This document shows, one piece after another, positions 26,101 through 36,436 of a stretch of DNA of 64,000 bases. The stretch covers positions 9,360,979 through 9,424,978 of the forward strand of contig CM037843.1 of the NCBI GenBank assembly GCA_021234535.1, written 5' to 3'. The notes beneath the pieces were generated by a model. The model was not told the origin of the DNA. It saw nothing but the letters and a program-made list of their open reading frames with translations, and ran no database searches. The stretch is from Stichopus chloronotus (taxonomy: Eukaryota; Echinodermata; Holothuroidea; Aspidochirotida; Stichopodidae). The position numbers and the translations under genes are program-made. Position 1 is the stretch's first letter; each line of letters starts with the position of its first letter.

Positions 26101-26241
26101 CATTTATATCAGGCTCATTGTACGAGGGACGTTGCCTTCTAAGATCCGATTGGCAGTACGGTAATGACAGTATGTCTGAAGATGGCTCAGAGCAAATTTG
26201 TAGTGACAGTCTCTGTAATTACCCTCAACCTTTTACACAAG
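26101..26241 (+). CDS. Cassette 3, exon D: LU-like second half
   Basis: 141 nt, phase 1-1, after ttcattaacag. Reads FISGSLYEGRCLLRSDWQ and ICSDSLCNYPQ. The frame stays open upstream to another acceptor at 26037, so a longer form is possible. Confidence 0.88.
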
Positions 26242-26399
26242 GTAAGTATCACTTCTTACAAAACACATTGTGATGAATTTTGATGGGCTGAATTTTTTTA
26301 AAAGAGGAAAACAATCTTTCTCTTTACTGTCATTATAACTAATAATGTATAATTATGTTGTTACATTTTTTCGCTGAAGTTCTCTGCTTCATTCTTCCA

Positions 26400-28150
26400 A
26401 ACAGTGAGTCGGGGACACGTAGCGGGAACGACTTTGTCGTGGGGGTACGTAGAGTGAGGGTAAATATGTCACATGCATACAGTGGTGTAGCCATGATTCC
26501 TTCAACAATGGTCCAAACGTGAATTATTGACCAGTCGAAGATGTATACAAACCGAAGGGGACCAAGAGGACGTGCGGAACACATCTCATTTAAGGAGATT
26601 TTGTAGGGGCTAAAAACTTAAGACAATAGGTTTCTCAACCAAGTGGAAAGCCACATCCACTGGCGAGATAATTTGTGACAAAAATGATGGAAGGAAATAA
26701 CACTTTTTTTAAAGTCAAACTTTATTCAAGAGGTTTAAGAGTGGAGGAGCAAATTACATGGTTATGCAGGCCTCCACGCAGCATTTTGGGACAGGATTGA
26801 AGAGGGGCATCTAGCCTGAGTGTGGATGGTAAGGCGGGTACCATCGGTTGTACAAGAAAATTATTGGCTTTACAAACACAACAGATGACCACACACGACA
26901 CTTTCTGGGTGTTCTAAGCTACATGTATATCAAATGGATTGCCAGGCGCAGGTCTAGACATTTCGGAAAGGGGTGAGGATGAACATGGAAAAAGGGGGGG
27001 GGGGGGGAGTATGGCAAGACTCTCTAAAAGGAGTGTCAACATCGATTGGTGCTGATCGTACCCAAAATGAATAATATAAACCCATATAACGTCCAAAGTA
27101 AACTTCTCGAAATGATGAGGGTCATCATTTTGCTTTAAATGAGTGAAAGGGGGGTGGGGTAAAACTAGATGTAGAACTACTGACGTCACAACAGTTGCCA
27201 GTTGCCAAGAGACTTCACGTGTCCTCATGGATGTAGCTACAGAGTTATATGTTTTCTAAGGGGACCAGGAACATGAATGAGGAAGTCAAGACGGATCATT
27301 TAAAACAAACTTACAGAGTTATGCAGAAATACAGTATGCCTCTACCACAGTTGGGCATTCAGTATTTGGGCCACACAGTAGACTGAGAACTGTAGGAAGA
27401 CTATCTAACAGGAGCGCCACCATCAGTTGGCGCTGAGAGTACAGTAAATTGTTCATAAAAATACAAATTATAACAACTTAGAACTTACAACTTCGAAGGT
27501 TGGAAAACACACTTCCCATGCATTGAGATTACATTGTAAAAATTGTAAAACAATGTAAAAAATAAGTTTTGCTTAACAAAAACAGCTTATACCACACCAA
27601 ATGCTCTTCGTCTCCATTATGTGTTGCCAATAGGGCTCAAGCTACCTCTCATGTGACGAGTTTACACTTAGATAGCAATCATGGTAAGTCCATGTTTTTT
27701 TCTGGTAGTTCCCTTGAAAATGCTGGGTTCTGTATCGCTTCGTTACAATAGGCAGTATTTAACAGTCCTACCCACAATATTTCTTCTGTTCATTAATGTA
27801 GGGCGAAATGTCTATCTATCTGCGCACCTCGAATTGCAAGCTGCCAGCGCATAAAAATGATATGCATAGCCTCATGGGGCCAGTCTAACCTACCGTACAT
27901 AAATAATTAATATACCTTCCATTGCCATCCTACAGGGGAACAAACTCACAGGTGAGTGGCCAGGCTTTTGAGCTTGGCACCTCAGTACAATTCCTGACGC
28001 AATCGTAAAGCACTGGATACTGCATTGTATTTTTTTATTATCATTTTGTATTTGTTTTCGTCATTTTGTTAGTGGATGAACAGAGGACCATGGCTCATTT
28101 GTGTCCCCTCTCCCGTCTACGATATTGGTCACATACATGGGTAAATGTAG
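26400..28150. repeat. Dispersed repeat insert in the D-E intron of cassette 3
   Basis: Diverged counterpart of the cassette 2 insert, in the same order and orientation, including GGAGCGCCAC at 27411 followed by catcagttggcgctgag. It contains a 14-base poly-G run at 26994-27007. No coding content is seen. Confidence 0.6.
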
Positions 28151-28264
28151 GTCTACCAATTTACGAAACATAAGATTATACAATGTGTACATAATCCTCT
28201 ATATTTGTTACTATTGTCTTTGAATTAGGGTTTGTGTGTAAACCATTACTTTTAATTATTACAG

Positions 28265-28334
28265 AGGATTGCGAGTACAACGGTGAAACATACGCCTATC
28301 TCGAGATGTACTTTCCCGATGAGTGTAACTCCTG
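28265..28334 (+). CDS. Cassette 3, exon E: VWC-like first half
   Basis: 70 nt, phase 1 to 2. Protein identical to the cassette 1 copy (EDCEYNGETYAYLEMYF, PDECNS). Confidence 0.9.
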
Positions 28335-29138
28335 GTATGTAGAAGTCTATTGTTACCGTCTTCGAATTGGAATCTTATTACAGCCGAAATCACATCCTAT
28401 CTACCAATCATGAGATTCAAGGCATCCATCGTTGAATTTTCCACTGTCTTGAACAATACTCCTGAGGCATTTCGTATTTTCTCTCATGTCATCTCCGGGG
28501 TTAATGATCCTAACTAAGACGAGCTACGACTTCACATGTTAAAATCTACGCCACGATACAATAAAGCGCGATTGCAGAAAATCTTGTCGTAGTAGTCCTC
28601 ACGCATTGCAATTCTCTCTGGTTATCGTGTCGTGCGATATTGCAGAAAACTGTGACGCGGAGTTCAGAAGTCATTACTCCCACTCATCGTGTTACGGTGT
28701 AAATTGTACAAAGCTGCAATGTTTTTCTTCTCCTGTCTCATTAGTTCCTCAGCATTGAAAAAATGAGCGGGGACGTGTTCGAACCCAATTTTATTCTTAC
28801 TAACCTCATAGACACCATTGTAAGGAGAATCATTGTGCAGAAACTACACATTCAGTGCTATATTTAACTCAATTTAAGCGCTACTGATATGCGAAAGTGA
28901 AAAGAAAATAATGGATGAAGTGTTTAAAAGATTTGTGTTTGAGTACCTCAAATAATCCTGCTATTTGCTTGAATCTTGATCTTCGCAAATACAATACTAA
29001 GTAATAAAGGACGTTATAACACATATAAGTCGATTTTCTTCATTAACACCATCTCCTTGTCTATATCGACTGTAATTAATCATGTCATATCTTTCAAGCA
29101 AGTTAAGGCCATACGTATTCGCGTATCATAATACTTAA

Positions 29139-29387
29139 AGGCTGTATTGCATCACCCTAAGCTATATTTTTACCTCCCTGAAAGGAAAATTCTCAACTGG
29201 TTCTAAGTTACAGTACTCTGAGATTGCCGGCAAATTCGAACGATGCAGAGCAGCTCGTATTACACAGCGTACACAGGGATCCATTGTTTTGATTACGCAT
29301 GTGGAGGAATGTAAGACAGGCTGAGGGAGGGACTAGAGGTAGGTGGTTGGGAGAATTGTAACTGTCTGGGGTGATGCATTACAGCCT
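29139..29387. mobile_element. MITE-like element with TTAA target duplication
   Basis: About 249 bp in the E-F intron of cassette 3. The ends are inverted repeats: AGGCTGTATTGCATCACCC on the left and, read from the right, AGGCTGTAATGCATCACCC, one mismatch in 19. TTAA stands on both sides (29135-29138 and 29388-29391), the target-site type of piggyBac and Kolobok elements. No coding capacity, so a non-autonomous element. Confidence 0.8.
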
Positions 29388-29525
29388 TTAAAGTGAGAGC
29401 TACGACAGTAACTTATACTCAAGAAGGGCTAATGTTTGGTTTCTAGCCAAGGATATGAAACAAAGTTTCGCCAATTACCTTAGGAAATTTTCTAATGTTT
29501 ATTTTTTTCTTCTCTCATGCTATAG

Positions 29526-29569
29526 TACATGTGTTGATGGGACTTTTCACTGCACAGATGTGCCATGCA
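29526..29569 (+). CDS. Cassette 3, exon F: VWC-like second half
   Basis: 44 nt, phase 2 to 1, after atgctatag. Reads CTCVDGTFHCTDVPC. Confidence 0.9.
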
Positions 29570-30068
29570 GTAAGTACTACCATGAGTTTCAAGTATTGTT
29601 CCATTCAACTACTCAGCAAACTGTACTAGGTTATCGACAAGAAGTAATCCATATTGATATAAGAAAAAAAATAGAAAGATGATCACCAAACAAAATCTTT
29701 TAGGCGTTATTTCTTCACACACATATGATTAAGTCCATGATAAAATCTCCTGCTGCTATCGTAATCTAAACGTAGAGGTAACAACAGGTTATCGCCTTCT
29801 TACCGTGATGCATAGGTAATTTAGTTTTGGACCTACAAATTTTCACGTGAGTCCTCGGTTGCAAAATATGTATGTTTTGTCAGGGGCCCCTTTTGCGATT
29901 CGTATGTGCTTATGGCAACCAAGAGACACATTGATGTTCCTGTCACACTTCAAAATCTCAGAGTAATTTCTAATTGTAAAATGTAAGACAACAAGTGATG
30001 AGTTGTTCGTATGATGGTTACTTTAAATCGACTTTGGGACGCTGATGTGATCTGTTATTGTCTTCCAG

Positions 30069-30187
30069 ATGGCCCTCTCTGTTTGGTTACTCAGACAATC
30101 TCGCGATTCCCTCTTCGCCGAGAAACGTCACATGCAGGTACGACGAGGTTTGTGCTAATGCAGCTGATGTTTTGTACATCATTGGAG
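30069..30187 (+). pseudogene. Cassette 3, exon G with a one-base deletion (frameshift)
   Basis: 119 nt where the other three copies have 120. After TGTTTGG the copies have TATACTCAG and this one TTACTCAG. The frame leaves the conserved one after GPLCLV, so the NVTC and DEVC Cys are lost and the exon no longer ends in phase 1. Splice sites (gtcttccag, gtaagt) remain good. Skipping this exon would restore the frame, because its neighbours both meet it in phase 1. An assembly error or allele is also possible. Confidence 0.8.
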
Positions 30188-30851
30188 GTAAGTTTTATAT
30201 TGCAATATTTTAATATTATCTGAAAAACAGTCAAAGACTTTCTTTTACTTATTTGTAGATGATGTTTACGAGTCGAGTTCCTTGTCAGCCTTTCAGTTGT
30301 AACGTATTGCATTAAAGTCATCTTTATATTTAAAGAAAGAATGTATTATATACTTTAAATAAATGTTCTGTATTTATGCTTGAATTAAATCTTTTATCTG
30401 TAGTTCTTCATTTTTTTTCCATTTCAGGCATTATTTAAAATAACTCAGTTTATTAACATAAAAGATCAGGCGATGATGAGCTTTATGACCAGCTCGATTT
30501 GTTACGACGTTGATATATTCCTCAATTCTCGTATTGTCTTGGCATGTGCAAAAGAAAACTTGATGGTTGTCTTTCGACAATAACTGCAAACAGTTTCAAA
30601 GGCATTTTAAAGAAGAGTCGTTATGATTGGTTGTTGTAATATAAAATTATGTATTATATAATTATACAATTGAAGCTAAATGAATAGTTAAAGTTAAGTC
30701 AGTTACTCGCTTCAGAAAATCATGTGCCCCTTCCATTTCTTAGTTTAACTGTGTATATATGGCCTTTGGTTCAAACTCGTCGGTGCAAGAACGTTAAAAT
30801 CGTGTATGGAGGGAAGTGAAATTGTCGCTTATTATCGCATTATCTCCACAG

Positions 30852-30983
30852 GAACCGGAGACGCTGGGTTCTGTCTCCCTCAGTCCGTAGCTCCAGATCT
30901 TGGACAATGTGTACAGGATACCACTTTAGTAGATCTTTATGTAACCTTGGCTATCCGAGCTGTAGAAGTTTGTACAATTGGCG
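30852..30983 (+). CDS. Cassette 3, exon H: second LU-like module, second half
   Basis: 132 nt, phase 1-1, intact in spite of the broken exon G before it. Reads GDAGFCLPQSVAPDLGQC and IRAVEVCTIG. Confidence 0.86.
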
Positions 30984-31584
30984 GTATGTTAACGTTGAAA
31001 CACATTTCTTTTTGCATTGCGACACTCTGATTAGAAGTTGCAAATTTCTGACATAGAACCGGAGAGTGACTGCGTTTATACATTTGTCGTGTTCATATTT
31101 CAGTCGTAGTTTCCAAACGACCTCACCTATACGGGACAGAGCTGTCGTTTTCAATGTGGGTCCCGCCTGGGTCCCATTTGGGTAATTTAAGTCATATATG
31201 GGCAACGTGAGCCTTAAATTTCATGCTCATCGGTTCATTCATTTATTAAAGCCGTGTTTGTCTAGTATTTTTTCTATCATTGGTGTTATGAAAAATTTCC
31301 TAGGACAATTAAATTTGCACAAAGTGAGTTTGGAGAAGGATTCTAATTAAGTACTTTTTCTTCGATGAAATCCTGGAATTATCCAAGAATAACTTTTACT
31401 ACAGAGAATGCTTATAAAGCCCATATGGTCATAGTTGGATGAAAGCCCATAAAGACCACATGACCCCTCTGTAGTACAAACGTGGTACACCATCTTGCTT
31501 ATTTTAAGACAGATGTGTCTCACATATTTCTGCTTATGAGTTCATAAAAGTCGATAAAAAAATTAGTATATTTGAATCCTGCAG

Positions 31585-31690
31585 CGACCGTAACGCCGTC
31601 TATTAGTCCACCACCTGCACTCTGTTTTTCCTCTGATGGTACCATGATATACGAAGTCGGTGAAAGTGCCCAATTCGGATGTGAGCAATG
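31585..31690 (+). CDS. Cassette 3, exon I: VWC-like first half
   Basis: 106 nt, phase 1 to 2, after atcctgcag. Differs from cassette 2 by one residue (GESAQFGCEQ against GESVQFGCEQ). Confidence 0.88.
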
Positions 31691-32038
31691 GTATGTAACT
31701 CAACAGAACGATAATTAGAAACTAGCCGTTCGGGTTCGCAATGTAGATATAGTTTTCACATTTGTATTCTTTGTATTATGATTACTTGTGTGTTTATGGG
31801 TGTATTTTCTATTACATAGGTCAAGGAATGCTAGATATGTAGCGTTTCGTCCTATAGTTGAATAACCAAAGACAAAGGCGGACATGTGAGGCTCGTTTTG
31901 ACCAGTGTGAAAAGTGGTCCCCACTTTCTTGACAGTTTAGGCGTCACACGGGAGGTGGTTCAAATTCATTTCAATCGTAAATTCTATCGAGGAAGTGCTC
32001 TATTGAAAACATATCAACGTTTTGTTCCCTGTAAACAG

Positions 32039-32094
32039 CGTTTGCAGCGTTCTGTCAGGAACGACACATTGGGATTGCTTGAACATCTGTGAAG
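32039..32094 (+). CDS. Cassette 3, exon J: VWC-like second half
   Basis: 56 nt, phase 2 to 1, after gtaaacag and before gtgagt. Reads CVCSVLSGTTHWDCLNICE; the intact counterpart of the cassette 2 copy. Confidence 0.88.
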
Positions 32095-33318
32095 GTGAGT
32101 AGACCCCTCAACGATACTCTCCGTGTGTACGCACGTAGTGTAGATTGATATATAGTATCTTTTGACAGTCCGAAAGTCATCCTTCCGGAGGTGTGGCTAA
32201 GATTGCGAGGGGGTTATCTTCTTCCTTTCAAATATCAATCTAGCCTGTTTCACTGGGAGTCTAAAGCGCCAGTTACTTTCGTTGGAATTTCCCTTTAAGG
32301 TGATGAAGTGATAAACATTCTATTTTGAAAACATTTATTCAAACTTTTACAACAACTTTTACTTAAACTCTTGTCAACTGCGGTCACAAAAAAGAGTTCA
32401 TTCCAGATTAAATTACGGGTCGTTTCAACAAAGGTATATGTTGATTAAATACTGGGATATTCTGTTCAAAAGTAATTTTCAAAACTAAAAAATAACTTTC
32501 TTTTCATTCTACATGTACTGCGTCCTGTCTTGCTTGGGATCAAATTTCTAACAATTTTGGATGTTAAATCATCCATGTTCTAGAGGAAGGTAGTCAATCA
32601 TTTATTTTTGAAATGTCCCAACATTACGCCTGCCGTCTAATGGGCAAAATATACAAATGATTGTTTGCTAGATGGCAAAACTGCTTGGATTCAGACTTTT
32701 TTCTGTATGGCTCTACTTCTAACAAGATTTGCAAAGTACCGGTAGTCGTACAAAGAATTTGGTTAGTATTTTGCTTTTGTAAATTTATTGTGTGAAAGTC
32801 TGTTTGAAGTGTTCACTAAAAACAGGACAGCAGATGAAACTAGCGATTATTGATGAAATAAAGTTCGGGTATATATAGATCACAATTGATTTTCTACATC
32901 AAAATTTTCAAAAATATGGATAAAAGGGAATTAAGAATAAAGTAACTAGGATATAAGGTAAAGACTTTGTTACGATTGTAAATACTAACATTTTCAATGA
33001 ACTTTAATTTCATCCTTTCTTCTTCAAAATCGTAATTCTTGATTATGTAACTTACGGTTGAGAACCAATAAAAGGAGGGAAAAAAAAGATGATCGCGTCA
33101 GGCCAAAATGAGATCTAACCAAGTTTTCAGGTAAACTTGAAGAAAGTATGTTACGAAGTTTATTACACAACCTGCATGGATTTAACGTCAAGAAGGAGCA
33201 TCGTCAGGTACGATATCGTGGTTACTAGGAGATCAACGTAATTTCACACATTTACGTGTTAGGTGCTGTGACGTATCCCGATAGGTTGCAGTGAACATCT
33301 CCTTTGTTTCTCCTATAG

Positions 33319-33433
33319 AAACAACAACTGCTGCAACATCAGTATCAATGAATCCTCTACTTTCCTGCACTTTTGGTACTGGTGAAGAAATATACAAAGA
33401 TGGCGATTGGTTTAAATCTGGATGTGGAAACTG
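33319..33433 (+). CDS. Cassette 4, exon A: VWC-like first half
   Basis: 115 nt, phase 1 to 2, after tcctatag. Reads TTTAATSVSMNPLL, SCTFGTGEEIYKDGDWF and KSGCGN. Confidence 0.9.
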
Positions 33434-33951
33434 GTGAGCGTTTCATTAAATGTATTACGTGTCTAGGAATTCACTTGTGTATTAAGGTGGTAACGTCCCC
33501 GTTAGTTTTGTTGTTTTCTTCAACGTTTACCATCTTTACAAGTTTCATATTAAATGCACATTTCGCACAAATCGACAATGTACCAGTTTAAATAGAACTC
33601 CCGTGTTTAGATTGCAAAAACGTACAATATTTCCACCATCGTGTTACCCAACACACACTACTTTGAAAAAGTAACATCCTTTCAGCCCAAAATGTTTCAA
33701 TTTGAAATTTTAATTATTATGAGTACATACTACTTGAGAAAGAGTGATGGTCTGTTAAAAGAAACCACACTTACAATCAGTACGAAAACAAATTTGGTAA
33801 TTAGACCAATTTTTGTAAATTATACTTTTGTTGATTATAGCTTTTTCTTTTGTCTAAACAGAATTGAAAGATATACACTTGAATTGTAACTTAAAGATGA
33901 CATAAGAGCACGTTTCAATATTCAATCATACATACTTTCTTTGGATTCTAG

Positions 33952-33998
33952 TGTCTGCAACAATGGATCTATACAGTGTTTTATAGGACAATGCCCAG
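33952..33998 (+). CDS. Cassette 4, exon B: VWC-like second half
   Basis: 47 nt, phase 2 to 1. Reads CVCNNGSIQCFIGQCP; donor gttagt. Confidence 0.9.
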
Positions 33999-34579
33999 GT
34001 TAGTTATTGACTTCAAAAACAAAAATTTTATCACTCATAAGCAATGATTTTTCATAATTTATGTTTCGTTCTTTCGTGAGAAAGAATGCCCAATACCGGT
34101 ACGGTCTTCTTTCGCGGTATTAGAAACCGATACACAAGTGATTATATGTTGATCCCGCCACATACATAAGCCTATTAACCTTGCAATGCGTCCTTTCTCC
34201 GAGTTTGTAAGCAAATTGTGACAAACACTAGTGACTGCCCTATGACAGAAATTGAACTTCATCAGATAATTTGCTGGTGTATAGTACTTTATGTTTGTTT
34301 TACATTTCTAATGAGGGATTCCAGGGCAATGGCAGAGCAAGCGGAAGCCAATATCTCCTCAAATACGTTTCACTAAATAATAGTTTCTGCGTTGAGTTAA
34401 ACCGAAACCTTCATTGGTAAACATGTACCGTAGTTCAGTTACCAGTTTATGACCGTGATTTCCTCAAGACTTTGTCTTTTAAAGTGGGACTCAAAACTGA
34501 TTCCCAATTTTTATGAAAATTCTTAAGGAGACCTGTCACACCTCGCCGTATTGTCTTATGTTTTATAAACAACTCAGTA

Positions 34580-34983
34580 GGGACTTTTTTGCTTCAGGAC
34601 GGTAGAGCACACGACGGAGAGTTCGAAAGCACACGCACACTACGTTCCGTCTTGACATTTAAGACGGTTCGTTTTTGAAGACGACGGTGCGTTAGAATGA
34701 CATCAAACAATGATGCGCTCATGCATTTACAAAGTTACAAAGCTTTGTTAGCATCCACGCTCATCACTATGCTTTAACAATGGTGAATGGCGAATCTGTA
34801 TGGACGAGGGAAATAACTTTGGAAACCCATGCACGTCCTTATTCAAGACCGGGTGTTAAATCGGTCGACGACCGTTGTGAAAATCAACAAGAAGGACGGA
34901 TGTTACCTTCTGCTCATGCGCAGTGCACTTTTTGTCGCGCGTTCCGTCCTCTTTGTCTGCCGTCCTAAAATCGTAAAAGTCCC
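34580..34983. mobile_element. MITE-like element with TA target duplication
   Basis: About 404 bp in the B-C intron of cassette 4. The left end starts GGGACTTTTTTGCTTC and runs on as AGGACGGTAGAG; the right end, reversed, starts GGGACTTTTACGATTTT and runs on as AGGACGGCAGAC. TA stands on both sides (34578-34579, 34984-34985), as for Tc1/mariner-type insertions. No transposase frame is seen. Confidence 0.75.
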
Positions 34984-35401
34984 TATTCTTGGACATAATT
35001 TAACGTTGAACCGTCGAAATCGAGGTACAATAAATGATGACTTCGTGCATTGCCATGTTTTTACCAAATGAAAGTAAGAAACAACGTGTGAGCGCGATTA
35101 ACTTGTGCAACAAATATTTGAATATCTTCATACCTACAATATGCAATCAATCTTTGCAAGGTGAATTTAAATTCGTAATTCATTTCTTCTCAATATTCTC
35201 AACCTAACCCGTAAACTTAAAGTCCCCTAAGTTCATAGTTGTGCGTTTACACACGAATTGATGAAAGCAACATTAAAATTTGACTTGTAAGTTCACGAAC
35301 TGCAGATATATGATTCTCTCATCGTACAAACAGTTACATACGTTGCTTCAGCGAAGGTCACATAACTTCATATTATTATTTTCATTTTATGCATTCATCA
35401 G

Positions 35402-35479
35402 ATCTTATATGTGTGGACGGAGTCGTGCTTAAGTTCTGTGAGAATGATTCAGTCTGTTACACAAAGCAAACCTTTCTAT
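35402..35479 (+). CDS. Cassette 4, exon C: LU-like first half, two codons shorter
   Basis: 78 nt against 84 in the other copies, phase 1-1. Reads DLICVDGVVLKFC and ENDSVCYTKQTFL; the loop after VDG lost two residues in frame. Confidence 0.87.
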
Positions 35480-36103
35480 GTAAGTGTTCGTTGGTAGCAA
35501 AACTGTAGGAAACTGCATTAAATGTGTAATGTGCTCTAATTTTGAATACTTACGTAGGCGGGCAATTTCAGTATACAAAAGTAGGAATGTAGGTGTACAC
35601 TCATATATCGAAGAAAGAAATCACTCTTCTTGTTAAACCTATGAAGTTGCTTGAGTTCTGTAACTTCTGTTCCTCTGTGATATATCATGAACGTTTTGAA
35701 TTGATATGAATGACTTGTAGCAATTAGGCGGTAGTTACAATAGCCGATAACGTTTGATGATTGGTATTTTCTGACAAAGCCAAACCCTGCGACTTTATTC
35801 ACATTTCCATCACTTACTTCTTTAACTTTATCATCATGTCACTTGTGTTTGAATTGCAAAAAGTGTAAAAGATCGTTAAGTCAAAATAAAACAGGAAATT
35901 GTTACATTATCTCACAGCAGCTCATCACCATTAAGCTCATCAGGTTTGGATGAACTCTGCTCTTTTCTTTTGCAATGATCTCTCTAAGGCGTTTTGTATG
36001 ATAACTATGTTACTGATTTACTAACAGAAATTAAACAGGCTTCTTACACGAGTGACGTGTACTACATATTAATAATTAATACATATTAATAATTAATTAA
36101 CAG

Positions 36104-36244
36104 CAATTACAGCAGGCTTCTTATACGAGAGACGTTGCCTTCTAAGAGCTGATTGGCAGTATGGTAATGACAGCATCTCTGAAGATGGCTTCGAACAAAT
36201 TTGTAGTGACAGTCTTTGTAATTACCCTCAACCATTTACACAAG
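36104..36244 (+). CDS. Cassette 4, exon D: LU-like second half
   Basis: 141 nt, phase 1-1. Reads ITAGFLYERRCLLRADWQ and ICSDSLCNYPQ. Sequence upstream of the acceptor differs from the other copies (a duplicated acatattaataatt), which argues that coding starts at aattaacag. Confidence 0.88.
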
Positions 36245-36436
36245 GTAAGCATGTATGCTTAAAGATACAATAAGGCAGTGTTGCAATTAAAAGTTACCCC
36301 TCTAAGCCTGTCTTTTTCTTCACTGTACCTATAGTGGATCGTATTCTCTGTTACATTTTCGTTACATTTTTTTGGGGTTGCTTTATACATTAATTCTGAA
36401 CTTAGCTACAAAGCCCGTCCAGACCTTAGTATTTTC

